This document shows, piece after piece, positions 24,872 through 36,953 of a stretch of DNA of 64,000 nt. Numbering within the stretch: the stretch's first letter is position 1; each line of letters starts with the position of its first letter. The notes under the pieces were generated by a model. The model was not told the origin of the DNA and did not search any database. It saw only the letters and a list, made by a program, of their open reading frames with translations. A program made the translations under genes and the position numbers. Source of the DNA: Heliocybe sulcata (Eukaryota; Basidiomycota; Agaricomycetes; Gloeophyllales; Gloeophyllaceae). Location of the stretch: positions 880,736-944,735 of the forward strand of contig ML213510.1 of NCBI GenBank assembly GCA_004369045.1. Direction: 5' to 3'.

Positions 24872-26212
24872 TTTTGTCGGTCTTCAGGCGTCCCCGGATC
24901 GATGAAGCCTTGAGTTCTGTGTATGAGGGTATCGGTGGAGGAGTGACGTGTGACTGCAGACGTGACATGCCACCGGATTTGGGCGGCGAGACCGCCCGGC
25001 CAATCACCTCCTGTGGCGCGGCGCGGCGCGGTTCCTCGAAGTTCCTTCAGCTCAACCACTAGCGTCAACCCTGACTTTCTCTGCAATAATGGTACTCACT
25101 CGCTCGTGATGTGCGATGTTTGAACGCATAGCTCGGGAAATGATACTGTGCCACACCTGTAACGGCCTTCTGTATCTGGTGAACGACCGAACTCCTGTTC
25201 GTATCGCCCTTTTCGCCACATTCTTGTTCCTTGCTTATCATGCCGGCATCGGGAATGCCATATATCGCTCTCCTGCAGGTCTTTCGATGTCTCCACGGAC
25301 ATACGATGATTTTGTCAACCCCACTGGAGCTGCACCGATGTATTGGACTTTACGGCTCACGCTCGGGCTACTATCTCCGTAGTGCGGCTTAAGCGCTGAT
25401 GCTGATGCAAAAGCCACTCTCGATGATCTCGCAACTTGTACCCTGCTTTTGGTCTCAGTTTCTGTCTGCTCTCTGCCCCGCGCCGCTAAACTGAACCTCG
25501 CGGTACAGCGGAACCATCTCCCCTCCGTATGCATTCTTTCGCGTCAAGTCTCATGTCTCCACACCGCCACCAGGCTCCCCGAGGATCATTTGATTGCACA
25601 TGAAGCGTATTGGAACAGACTGTTAGGCGAGCTCGGCTGCTTTTTGATTCTCTGGAACTGATAGTAGCAGCTCTATGCCATGAACTACGGTAACTCTGAC
25701 GACCTTCTGGGTTTCTCGGGTCGGACTCAATCGTCGTTGACATACGATGTAACTCTACCCCATCCTGCGTCTCCGAACTGGCACATGTTCTCCTGTATAC
25801 AGGGTGAATGTAGCCGCTATGTCAGACATGAATCATGCGACAACTGCACCCTGCTGTTGATCAGTTTGGTCTACCTTGGTCGGTTTTCCAAATGTTTGAA
25901 GTACGTGCCTAGAATCTGTCATATTAGATTGACTTTCAATACAGTCGACGTAAACGCTCTTGAGAATGCAAAATCTATAGTCACGGCATGATCCAAAATC
26001 CAGTCCATAACTGACAGCACTCTAACTGACGTATGCCTATCATTGAAACCCTACTATTGTATCCGACGTTTCGAGTACTTAGGGTTAGTCAGAGAGTTCT
26101 AGGGTTCCGATACTCAGGACGTCTACAGACTTTTCGTAACACTCTACGGCATAGAGAACGTCTGTCGAAGTGCATTGATAATTTCTGTCGCTTTCTGCAA
26201 AGCTTGCAGAAT

Positions 26213-26247
26213 TCCCGCCTGTGCAATATTCACCGCCACAGGCGGGA
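26213..26247. repeat. 11-bp inverted repeat
   Basis: TCCCGCCTGTG (26213-26223) is perfectly complemented by CACAGGCGGGA (26237-26247) across a 13-nt loop. No gene context. Confidence 0.65.
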
Positions 26248-26322
26248 GGCCTTCGGGAGTCCGCGGGTCACAAGGTTTGAGTGATCCGATTGGTTACAAG
26301 TGCTGCAGACAGTGGCGTGCAC

Positions 26323-26366
26323 ATGCGCAGTGTGTCGAGCTGGCATGCGCAGTGCGTCGAGCTGGC
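26323..26366. repeat. 22-bp direct tandem repeat, 2 copies
   Basis: Two adjacent copies of ATGCGCAGTGTGTCGAGCTG plus GC differ at one base (TGTG in the first, TGCG in the second). A recent local duplication. Confidence 0.7.
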
Positions 26367-27564
26367 CGAGAAAGCAGCTTCTCGGAAAGCAGGAAAATGT
26401 ACGACCGGCAGCGTCACCTCCCAGCGGCCGTATCACGTAAGTTGTCTCATGTTTACGGCCTGAACATGCAGTTGCGGATGGACTGATTGAACTGGTGTTT
26501 TGCATTGGCACGCAGCATCGATCTCTTGACACCTTCGCTATCATCTCGCATCACGTCCGCATTCGTAGCTTGGTTAAGCAGCACACGATTGACATCACGA
26601 CGTCTTCGCGATTGCATACTGCTAGGGTCGCCCATCTGGCATCTTCGATTCCTATATGTAATGGTCTCAATCCAGATACGTACCCCACTCAAGCATGCGA
26701 CGTAGCGGTCCTTCTGGGACACCGACCTAACCGTAACGGAGTACGTATCGCAGTTATCGTCCCCGATTTCGCCCGTCGATGCGCGTAAGCTATGTTGCGT
26801 TCGTTGCTGCCAGTTCCAGCTAATCTTCGGGCTAGATGCCATATTCACTTACACTGGCTAGATCGCTGGTTTCTCCTCCTTGTGTCCAGTAGAAATAATC
26901 TACGAATGGGATACATGAACCAGTGAGTAACCGATGTTGTGGGCAGTCCCTTGTATACTGATTGATAGGCGTCTGCCCCACCATTGGGTCTCTGCGTTCG
27001 ATCGGCCGGGATTGGCATATTGAGACTGCCATATATATCAGATGTCGGGGTGTGATTGACCGGTTCAGAAGCTCACACGGCTGATAGCGTATGATGGATA
27101 TTCAGATGGTGACGTAGGCATCCTGTTTGTCTGCTTTGACACGAGACGTAGGTTGGATGACCAGGACTGTCAGTGCCAGCAATCATTCATACAACGCTAT
27201 ATGGCATATGCTGACCAGAGCTCACTGTACTCTAGACGCTTATTCTCCTTGAGCGGTGGTCTATACTTCGAACAAGCGTATCAGACTTGGGGAGAAGACT
27301 GTTCGCTACTCAGAAAGGGCAACAGGGAGGCTCGGATCTTTTCGAGTGCTGGGGTTTTAATAACTCCGAGAAAAAGAGGGTGGAGCGCTGACAGAAATAG
27401 CGCACGAACATACGTGACTACTTCCGGAAGAGCCCTTATCACAGGGCCCAGGGCCCATCTCTGAGATAGACAATCAGCTCTGCGGAGGGACTTGACGCAG
27501 GAGCGCGCGGGCGGATTTAGGCGTCACTTCGCCGGTATGTGTAAGACTGCTCTCAGCACTGCAT

Positions 27565-27722
27565 TAGAGTGTATTCGCTAGGTTATTTACCGGAGAATTT
27601 GTGGAATACGGCTGCACGAGTTTTGGCATAAGATGACGCACCGGCTGGCTGTAGTTCTGGAAGAGCCCCACTCTATTCCATAACTACGAAATCCTGGTAA
27701 ATAACGTAGCGAATACACTCTA
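27565..27722. mobile_element. MITE-like foldback element, about 158 bp
   Basis: The left end begins TAGAGTGTATTCGCTAGGTT and the right end, read on the minus strand, begins TAGAGTGTATTCGCTACGTT. The terminal inverted repeats match at about 27 of the first 29 bases and weaker similarity continues to about 50 bases (GGAATA on both sides). The outer TA on both sides would fit the TA target duplication of Tc1/mariner-type MITEs, though it could instead be part of the repeat. There is no coding capacity. The high arm identity suggests moderate age. Confidence 0.65.
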
Positions 27723-29011
27723 TTGTCCTGATTGTGCGAGCTGCAGACGGTGCTAACCCAGGAGCGGCAAGGGGGGCGCAACTTTCATCCTTGTAGCGCT
27801 CGAGCGCTCAATCTCCGTAGAGCGCTCTGTTTCCGCTGCAACAACGCATTAACAGTATTATACATCTAGACGGCAAACAAACCAGGCTTGGCTTCATTAG
27901 CATCGCCTAGTTAGCCGTGTCGGGTAGATTGGGACACGTCCGGAGGTAGGTGTCCTTCCTGTCCCATCCCACCGTTGCTCACTGCAGTCGTATCGGACTT
28001 GATCATAATATCATATCAGGATGCTCCATTCTTGCATGGTTTGTGTTGGAACACATGCATAGGTCGCAGACAATAGCCTTCCCAGGACCCGGCCACCCAT
28101 GCAGAGTCGCAATATCTCGGATAAGAAGGTTCCGCCGCGTGCCAAGTTGATCGGTGCTTGAGTGGCTGTGCCTCTGGTTGCCAAGCAAGCATGCGGTATT
28201 CCGCGGTTTGCCAAGCACTTCGCGAAGCTGTCATCGAGATTCGCTGCATTTGGGAGGAGCGTTTCTCCGTGTGGCTGAATATTCCTGACCAGGTTCACCA
28301 AGATTCATCCAGGTGAGCTCGGCTTCCTTCATATGGATCATGGGTGATTCCAATGTTGCAGAGTGGGGGAAGATGGAAGAGTACGCGTTCGGAACGAGAT
28401 AGTGTGCTCGCCTACTGCAATATCACGCAAAGCTTAAGCCATCGAGCGACTCAGCTCGAAATGGTGGCGTGTATCAGGTAAGTCAAGGAGATGACTTTTC
28501 ACCATTTTCACTGCCCCATTCTCCCACTAGAGTATAGCTTCCGGTAGCGATTGGCGCCAGAAGCAACAGCTATCGTACTTCCTTGATCTTCGCCAATGTA
28601 TGGTCTTCAACCATGAAGCGTGCAACGGAGAGCTTATCATACCGAATGCCACAACAGGTAGCTACCTCGGGAGCGCCTTCGTAAGCCGTTTATCCTTTTA
28701 CACACAGATGAATCTAAGGCAATCTCCACAGTCTCATGCGTAGAGAATGTCGTGACGAGCGAACCCGTACTTCGTCTCCGGTTATCCACCCTTCCTTGCG
28801 GACTGATCGCTTGTGAGGCGCTATTCTTGCTCGCACCGAGTTGGTGGTAAAATTTGCATGTGCCCGTGGATGACGACTTGTTTTAAAAGGCTATGGGAAG
28901 CGCAGCCACTACCCAGTGGGCGTTCTTGCTCAACTCCTAGCACTCCAGCTCCAGGGATCTACCCTCGTCCATCCCTAGCAGTTCTCTGACCACGAGAGCT
29001 CGCTGACGGCC

Positions 29012-32000
29012 ATGTCCATTCCTTTGGCTTTCTTGAATACGTTGCCCGGACCCGCTAATGGGACCTCACTTGGGGACCAGTTAGCGGCGACGATCACAGA
29101 GCACGGTTCATATCGAACTCTTCTAGATTGCCTCTGCGACACGGAGAGCCCGGCATTATGGTCGCCAGATACGTCTCGCCCAGCTCTCCACCACCGCGAG
29201 CTGCATAAGTTCGTCTCGGACTTCGCGCTGCCGACATCAGGCCTACATCCGCATCTGGGTCCCAACGATAGGGTCATGGTAGTGCTGCCTACTAGCCCTG
29301 AGAATGCAGTGGCGCTTTTGGCTGTCGCAAGCTATCACACTTGTGCCCCGGTGAACTCGAGCTGCACGGCGGCCGAGTTGAGCGAGGACGCCAAGCGATT
29401 GAGGGCGAAGGCTGTCGTCGCTACTCCCGACGCCGCAGATCGTCTGGAGCTTAGGAAGTTGCGAGCTGAGCTGGGTTGCGAGGTCGTGTTCCTGCATGGA
29501 AGGGCGGTGGGCCCAGTGGGAATATTCGACATGTCTGTGATGGATGAGGGTGACGAGGACCGGAGCTGGGACGTGGTGGAGGAAAGGAAGCATACCCCTT
29601 CGAAGCTCCATGAGCTGCACGATTACTCCCTTGTCCTACATACCTCTGGGACAAGTGGTAAGAAGAAGGTAAGCGAACCTCCCCGTGTGCTGTTGGCGTG
29701 CAGTAACGCATTTCGCAGGTTGTCCCATACACGCTCAAGTCACTCATCGTCGGGACATGCGCGGTTATCAAATCGTGGGACCTGCAGTCGCGAGATGTGA
29801 ACAGTAAGCGCGATTCTTCTTGAGGTCGGTGCAGGTGCTGAGCCAGAATTTGATCCACTCGTCATCCAGTGAATATGATGCCGCTCTTCCATGTCGGTGG
29901 TATCATCCGCAATCTTTGGGCTCCTATGTTCTCCGGGGGCAGTGCAATCATGTGTGCGGGATTCGACTCTTCCGCATTTTGGAGTATAATCACGGAGCTT
30001 GGGGCGACATGGTCAGTATCTTTGAACGACGATGCTCCCCAGTGCTGACGCCGTATTATATCTTATTTGATTGACAGGTATTATGCGGCACCCACAATGC
30101 ACCACGCGATCCTGTCATCCAGGCCGGAAACTGTTGTTCCATCTCGGGACACTCGTATGCGGATGATCGCAAATGCTGCCGGCGGTCTCCTCCCTTCCCT
30201 TGCTGCTGAGCTGAAGGACACCTTTGGCGCTGTGATCCTGCCCTCGTACGGGATGACCGAGTGTATGCCCATCGCTTCACCTCCAACCACGTACCAACTC
30301 GACCGTCCCGGCTGTTCCGGCGTTGCGTGCGGACCATATTTGTCCATTCGTGACCCGTCCAACCTTGAGAGAGAGCTGGCTTCTGGTTCAACTGGGGCTG
30401 TCTGCGTCCGCGGCTTGCCTACATTCCAGGGTTACGAAGTCGATCCGGATGAGCCATTGGATACTTCCTCTTTCTCAAGCGAGGGGTGGTTCGACTCAGG
30501 AGACATGGGTTATATGGACGACGATGGCTACTTGTTCATAACAGGACGCTCTAAGGAGATCATCAATAAAGGTGGCGAGGTTATCTCCCCTTTCGAGATT
30601 GAGGAAGCTATCACGTCAGTTGCAAAGGGCGAGGTTCAGGCTACGCTTGCGTTTTCCGCGGAACACGACGTCCTCCAGGAAACGATTGCTGTTGTCATCG
30701 TACCAGTTGCAGGAAGACCTCGCATCAGCCTGAGCGAACTACAGGATCTCCTCAAGTCGAATCTGCACCCATCCAAATGGCCCTTTGCGGTGGTCTACAT
30801 GGATGACCTACCCAAGAACAACGCGGGCAAGCCCCTGCGGATCAAGCTCGCTCAGCGACTTGGCTTCGACTGCTTCACTGACGAGACCCCCGTCCTGATG
30901 CGTCACTTCGAAGCAACTGCTCCGGACAAGAACGTCCCTTTGTCAGAACCGATCCCCTGCGCGACGGTGTCTCTCGAGCTGTCCCTTGTCGAACAAGCCC
31001 TGCACGACATAATTGGTGTCTTGGAAGTGGCTCTTAGGGTCAAGAAGGACGGCATGCCCGAGGCGTTCGTGTCTGTCGCTCCCGACTCAGGGCTGCAAAG
31101 CGCAGACGTGCATGGCGCCCTCCTCGGAAAGGTCGATGGTTACTGTATCCCTAGCCCTCTGTATGTCCTATCCGAGGAACTAGCGAGAACGGCTGAGGGC
31201 GATGTGGACTTCGCCCACATGGAGGAAAAGATACAAAGACGGAATGCCTCTGCTCTGTCTAGTACGGCTCTTGTCGTGCGCGGTGCTATTTCCCGCCTCC
31301 TTAATATCGAGCCAGGTATCATAACCTACGACTCGGACTTCTTCCTCCTCGGCGGCAACTCGCTCATCCTCGGTCGACTCGCCCATCACTTGCGGAAGGA
31401 GACAGGTGTCGTCTTGCAAGTCTCTGCTATCTTCACAAACAGCACCGTGCGCGGCATCGCCGCCCTCATCGAAGAGGAAGAGGCAAACATGTCCAAGACG
31501 ACGCTCAACTCGGCCCAGGCATCTATCGCGGAGGAGAAAGGAGGGAGCTACGAGGACGGAGATACTGATGGCAGCAGCATCGACCTCGAGTCTCTTTCTT
31601 ACGGCAGTTCGCGAGGGCGACGGGGCCAAACGCACCCGGTCGCGCTCGTTATCCAGGCCCTGCCGCTTACGTTCTTCTACCCACTTAAGGCTGCCTGGAC
31701 ATGGACAGTCATCGTCTTCGTACTCTCCACATTCGGAAACTTCATTGATGCTGAATACTGGGTTCGCCTTGGATGCCTGCTCTGTGCGATCGTCGTCGCC
31801 AGGCTGTCGGCACGTGTGTTGTGTCCTATAGCAGCCATCTTGTTCAAATGGGTTGTTATTGGCAGGTACAAGCCGGGCACGTATCCAATGTGGGGTTCTT
31901 ACCATCTGCGGTGGTGGATTGTGAACCAGAGCCTGCGCATCGGCGGACGTGGGATCTTCTCCATGCATCCCTCCCTCGAGATTCTGTACTACCGGATGCT

Positions 32001-34143
32001 GGGCGCACGCATCGGGCGGGACGTGAAGATAGATAAGATGGCGAGGATGGGGGAGTACGACTTGCTCACTCTGCACAGTGGGTGCCGTGTTGACAAGGCG
32101 CTCGTCCGCGGCTTCTGCGTCGAACGTGACGGCTTTTTCCGCCTAGACAGGATCGTTATTGGAGAGGGAGCCGTGGTTAACACATATACGCAGATTGCTC
32201 CTGGCGCCCAGATACCGGCGGGAGCAGTCTACGGCCCTCATGCTTCGTCTCATGAGGAGGCAGCCGCGGACAGCAACGCCAACTACAACAGGACTATGAC
32301 GCGGAAGCCGCACTGGGCATTGCAGTGGTTCTTCTGCACGCCGGTGATTGTTGCCGTTAAATTTGCCTCCTACGTACCGTGGTTCGCTGCCCTATTTGCG
32401 CTTCTTTCCCAGTCTATCCATGCACCGGGGTTGAACTCACTCGAGCTTGTTATCTTGTGGTTCGCCTCTCCTCACCGCATCATGTGGCATGCCCTCGCTC
32501 GTGTTATCCGTGGTGTCTTCCCTCCTGTCATCCAGCTCGCGTTGGGGATTGCAGTGAAGCGCATCATGGGGTTAAATAAAGAGGGGCCCATGGAGACTGT
32601 CTCGCAATGGACACTCGCGCGACGACACATCAATCACTCACTTCTGTCTCAGCGTGACCTCAGAGGAGCATTCGATATATTGGGTACCCACTATGGCATG
32701 ACGTCTTGGGTTTTCCGAGCGATGGGCGCCAAGATTGGCCGTCGAGTATATTGGCCTGGGTCAGGCCTGTACTGTCCTGATCCGGAGCTGCTGGAGGTCG
32801 GGGATGACGTAGTATTCGGCTCGCGCTCAGAGCTCTTCACGTCGGATTGCCTGGGCTCGGAGAAGATAGTTATCAAGAGCGGGGCTATGATAGCCGACAG
32901 AGTCGTCTTACTGCCAGGAACAACGGTTGGACGGCGTACTGTTATGGGTTCCGGAGCGATGGGCAAACGGAATGGCAACTACCAGGACGGCTCCGTGTGG
33001 ATGGGCTGCGATCGGGGAGAGGCTGTCTGCTTCGGAAAGGGTAGCAAGGACGTCGGTGGCGACACCATTACTCCCTTTGGAAGGGCCTTCTACAAGCGCG
33101 AGGCATCATTCTTCGTTCTCCCGTATCCGATACTGCTCCTCATCAACCTGTTCACTGCAGCTGGATGCGCCGGGTTCTGGTCCATGGGTGCAATTGCTGT
33201 TACCCAGGCACTAAACCAGATGCGAATCCACTTACACCACATACGCCTGTTCGAGGACTCGTGGCATCGATTCTTTGTACTTTTCGGTCTGATCAGCGTC
33301 TTTTTCATCCTTGCGTTGAACATCCAGGCGTACTTGGCCTTGGCATGGGTTATCGTGACCAAATGGCTCGTCATCGGCAGGAGGAAGGAGGGGCAGTACG
33401 ACTGGGACAAGAGCAGTTATTGCCAGCGTTGGCAACTTCACCTGGGGCTCTCGCGCCTCCTAAACCGCAGCTACGGCAATGGAGGTGTCCTCGGGAATCT
33501 GACAGGTTCGGCGTACATGGTCTGGTTCTATAGAGCACTGGGCGCGACTATTGGGAAAGACGTCGCCATCTTTGCAGGTGGTCGGGTCGGCTTGATGACG
33601 GAACCAGATCTGCTTGAGCTCGGAGACCGCGTCAGCCTTGACGATTGCTCTGTTGTGGCGCATATCAACTCCCGCGGGAACTTCTCTCTGAATCATCTGA
33701 AGATCGCTGACTCGTGAGTTTCCGCTTGCCGCTTTGCCATGATCACTTGCTCATTTGTTGTTTGCAGATGTGCCATGCGATCTGGATCCCGACTGTTATC
33801 TGGAGCGTCCATGGAAGAGAGCTCGATGCTTCTGGAGCATACACTCTTGACTTCGGGCGAGATCGCCGAGAAGGACTGCGTCTACGCAGGATGGCCTGCG
33901 AAACCCATCGACTACTTCCGGCTGGCGAAGCTCTTGAAGTCGTCGATGAAGTATGGCCATAAGCACCTACCCAGCTACGGCGAGCTGAAGAAGCACCACT
34001 ACGAGCTGGAGAAAGAGAAGCAAAGGTTGGAGGAGATGCTAGTGAAGACGGACAAGATGATGGCGAGGGTGCGGCGAGGCATGGAAGATGTGAAGGTAGA
34101 GTCGCGCAGATCGAGAAGAGCTTCCGATCGCTCTCGTCGATGA
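29012..34143 (+). CDS. NRPS-like synthetase: adenylation, carrier and membrane beta-helix C-terminal region, 1631 aa
   Basis: The exons 29012-29668, 29719-29803, 29870-30011, 30078-33713 and 33768-34143 sum to exactly 1632 codons. Residues 1 to about 600 form an adenylation domain: P-loop LHTSGTSGKKKV, SYGMTEC, GWFDSGDMGYMDDDGY with FITGRSKEIINKGGEV, and the catalytic Lys in NNAGKPLRIKL. A carrier domain follows with FFLLGGNSLILGRL; the Ser near residue 720 takes phosphopantetheine. From about residue 820 there are pairs of membrane helices alternating with three hexapeptide-type beta-helix blocks (around LGARIGRDVKIDKMARMGEY, MGAKIGRRVYWPGSGLYCPD and LGATIGKDVAIFAGGRVGLM). This is the NRPS terminal-domain layout of epsilon-poly-L-lysine synthetase, which makes an isopeptide-linked homopolymer. 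There is no condensation or thioesterase domain. Residues from about 1575 form a coiled coil homologous to that of the iron GATA factor at 46.8 kb. The substrate is not readable by eye. Confidence 0.85.
33970..34110 (+). other. C-terminal coiled coil of the NRPS-like protein, shared with the GATA factor
   Basis: The encoded segment runs SYGELKKHHYELEKEKQRLE, then EMLVKTDKMMARVRRGMED. The GATA protein at 46.75-46.87 kb has [20 protein letters not shown], then [19 protein letters not shown]. Over half of the residues are identical without gaps, and the DNA is also visibly similar around GAAGACGGA and GATGATGG. A basic tail rich in Arg and Ser ends the NRPS-like protein. Confidence 0.85.
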
Positions 34144-34399
34144 GCCCCTCGGACGTGTATCGAATATATAGAGGCCTGCTTAGATTCTTAGAGTATTTAT
34201 TTGTATCGATATAGATTCATGGTCCCTTCCCTTCTCGCGTTGATTTAAACTCTGCCGTGTTCTTTAGACGTTGTCTCATGCTTGATTTTATGGGCTGATT
34301 TTCCCGCTGCTGCGCACCGACGTCGATACTGTAGCGATACTCCAGTTTTTCCTTTCAAAAGTCGATATACATTCGTAAAATACGTCGTCAATGATCAAG
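34144..34399. other. Convergent 3' flanks of the NRPS-like and protease genes
   Basis: A 256-bp AT-richer gap between two convergent stops. No other feature was seen. Confidence 0.4.
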
Positions 34400-36024
34400 C
34401 TAAGACAGTTTTGCGAAGCAAACCTCGTTTCGTCCCATGTCAAAAACCGTGTAAATATTCTGCAGGAATACGTCGCCCACGATCCAGAAGTCTACCAATC
34501 CTTAGTGCCTGAATCCACATCAGCGACTGAATAGAAACTTACCTGTTGCCGAAGGGCTAGCCACCAGTCCGCCTACGCAGCGATCCGACCCTGCAGACTC
34601 TCGCCCAAGGTTGAACGTCTGTGGAGAGATATTGAAGGTCGCACTGCCGAAGCTAAGACCCAACTTGGGGATGTTGTTGCATGGTACTAGTGGGTATTGT
34701 GTTAGCGGACCATCAGTGTCCATACAACGAGCAAACGCACCGGTGAAGAATCCCAAGCCGACCTCGAGGATTGCAGGCCTGGAACCTGGGATAGCGGCGT
34801 ATATCTCATCCACAGTCGCTTCATCGCCTACGACCAATGTTGTGCCCGTATCGATGATGGCGTGGATGGAGTTCGTCACTCGATTCCCGTTGACTTTGAC
34901 GTTGTCCATGACAGTCTGCCAGTAGCCCTATGCATAGACGAAGAGTGAGCTTATGCTGAGAGCAATAGTAAGTGGTACTACTTGTTGAGTAACCGGAATA
35001 CACGTAAGCCCGCCGGTGTAAAGGCTGCTATCAGACCCGCCAATGGTCAACTGCGAGCCCGATCTTGCAAGCTTGAAGGAAAAGACGGGCTGAGAGGTCT
35101 GGCCTTGTGCAACAAGTGATGAGAAGACTGGTGGAGCGTTATACTCAGAGATGCTCTGGTAGCCCATGCCCATCAGTCCGTCTGGGACGAAGTTCTCCTT
35201 CGAGAAGCCTGAGGAGTAAGTAGAGGCGGCGCCTAGTCTTTGTTGCTTAGCCTGAATATAGAGGTGACCTCGATGACGCTGAGAACACAGTCCTGAGCCA
35301 TGGAGGCACTTACGGTCAGGCCAGCGATGGTCACTGTGTCGTTATACTGCTCCCCGGAGACGGTGGACCCGTCCCCGTACGCCAGGCTGAAAGATTTATG
35401 CACGTCTGCTGATGTTGAGCTCGCATTTGCATTATAGACCTTATGGCCAGCGCAGTTGGTGTGGCAATCCGAACCAGGGAGGAACAGATCGCTGCTTCCC
35501 GTGTCGAAATCCACTGTATGTAGCGGAGGCGATGGTTAGAAGCTATATGGATATAGAAAACAAAATATACTGACCGGTGTACGTCTTCGGAGGCGTCCCT
35601 ATGCTAATCTGTCCATACCACAACTCTATGGAGGTCCGTAATCAGAACTGAATATACGGAACTGGATGGCGCCGCAAACCTTGGCTGTCGTCTGTCAAAT
35701 CAACAGAACTTGACTTGCGCTTTGATAGACCGTTGTTGCCCGCATCTAATGGATGCTTCATACCAGTATTCTTTTGGTATGCCATGAAGCCTCTCTGCGT
35801 CTTTCTACATGTCGCCCATCATTTAGGTACTTCAGTAGAAACGGGTTGTACTAGACTCACGCAGTCGAGTACGCCAGCTGCCGCCGCAGAGCATCGGCGT
35901 TAACTGTGCCATCTGAATTCATGATTGTGGACCGCTTCTGCAGCGGAATATGGGTGGCGGGGCTCGGTGCCGGACAGGCTGCCACTAGGAGCGGGAGGAG
36001 TGGGACGATGAAAGGCAAATACAT
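34400..36024 (-). CDS. Secreted aspartic protease (pepsin family A1, polyporopepsin-like)
   Basis: An extracellular acid endopeptidase. The start at 36024 encodes a signal peptide (MYLPFIVPLLPLLVAACPAP), followed by a propeptide (IPLQKRSTIMNSDGTVNADA, ALRRQLAY). The mature part has the first catalytic motif FDTGSSDLFLPGSDCHTNCA near 35500 and the flap region FSLAYGDGSTVSGEQYND with its Tyr. Next are GLMGMGYQSISEY and FSFKLARSGSQLTIGGSDSS, then the second catalytic motif HAIIDTGTTLVVGDEATVDE near 34840. A disulfide pair is likely (CMDTDG and VPCNN), and the end is FWIVGDVFLQNIYTVFDMGR through VCFAKLS. At least eight short introns interrupt it, so the inner exon borders are approximate. Both catalytic Asp residues are intact. 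It converges on the NRPS-like gene. Confidence 0.92.
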
Positions 36025-36953
36025 CTTCGATGTTAACGTTCAGGTGCGAAGGTGTGAAAAGGGGAAGGAGGTATGAGGAGACGAAATGCTGAGAACGCCC
36101 GGGTCTCTTGTAGTCCAGCGTTCAGAGCGGCTGGCATTAGAAACAAGACCGCTGGCTGCAGCAGGTCAGCCACGCCAGCCCGAGCCAGAGGGCACTTTCC
36201 ACCATTGGTCGGGCCACAGTATTAACGCATCATCCATGGTGTGGTTCAGCGCTCTTGATTCTGGTTCGTTGCTGACGGGAAACGAATGGTTGCCTTCGAC
36301 CAGCGATATCCGACAGGCTTTAGGTAAGATTGAATAATAGTCCAGCACTGCCCCGTATGAAGTAGACGTCAGTTAGCTAGGGAAGATCTGCGTAGCCAAA
36401 GCCCTGGCCGCTGTGGCAAGGGACGTAAGGATTATTGTGGCGCGACGCGTTCTTCCTCTTGCCACAATATCGGCAGCGTACCAAGGCGGCTGCCACAAAG
36501 TTCGTGTCCTGGAAGCTCAATACATGCATCTCTACCCTCATTAGGCGTGAACTAAGGCTATAATCTCACTGCTACATAAGACACCTCAAGAACGCCCTCT
36601 TGCAGCATCGGAAACTTTCCAGACGTCGGTGCCCATCGAGCCATCACCACAGCTTAGAGAGGAGCCTGTGAGGAGATCATTGGTCTGACTGTCTTCGTGA
36701 TAACTGGTATTTGTTACTAATCCATTGGTCCTCCTACTGAGCTGATTAGAGACCAGCGGTGCGGGTACAATACTGAGAGTGCCCTGTTCAGCACCGGTAA
36801 CGTCCAGAACCCACACATCAGAATTATATCAGTCCGCGATTAGAGGGTGGCTGTAAGGAGATCATTAGGCTGGCTATCTCCGTGAAATACCAGTATGCAT
36901 CAGTAATCTGCTGGCTGTACTAGTACTGAGCTTACTGGCGACTACAGCGAAAC
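36025..36953. other. Intergenic, divergent promoter of protease and VPS9 gene
   Basis: No exon was recognised. It holds a diverged direct duplication (36658-36935, listed separately) and should contain both promoters. Confidence 0.4.
36658..36935. repeat. Diverged direct duplication, two units about 185 bp apart
   Basis: The segment around GGAGATCATTGGTCTGACTG (36670s) reappears as GGAGATCATTAGGCTGGCTA (about 36860). Both are followed by similar sequence: CTTCGTGATAACTGGTAT against CTCCGTGAAATACCAGTAT, then a CTACTGAGCT / GTACTGAGCT block. This is an old tandem duplication just upstream of the VPS9 gene. Confidence 0.5.

Larger units (their letters stand above)
24872..29011. other. Gene-free 4.1-kb interval
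   Basis: I read both strands and found no frame with a recognisable domain and no chain of exons. It contains small repeats listed separately (26213-26247, 26323-26366) and a MITE-like foldback (27565-27722). The right end should carry the promoter of the NRPS-like gene. No ATCWGATAA site was found in it. Confidence 0.5.

Noticed and set aside
26060-26115. Telomere-like AGGGTT motifs
   Set aside because: Only two isolated TAGGGTT copies occur, with no tandem array.
31180-32076. 298-aa minus-strand frame inside the NRPS-like gene
   Set aside because: Antisense shadow of a well-supported exon with intact enzyme motifs.
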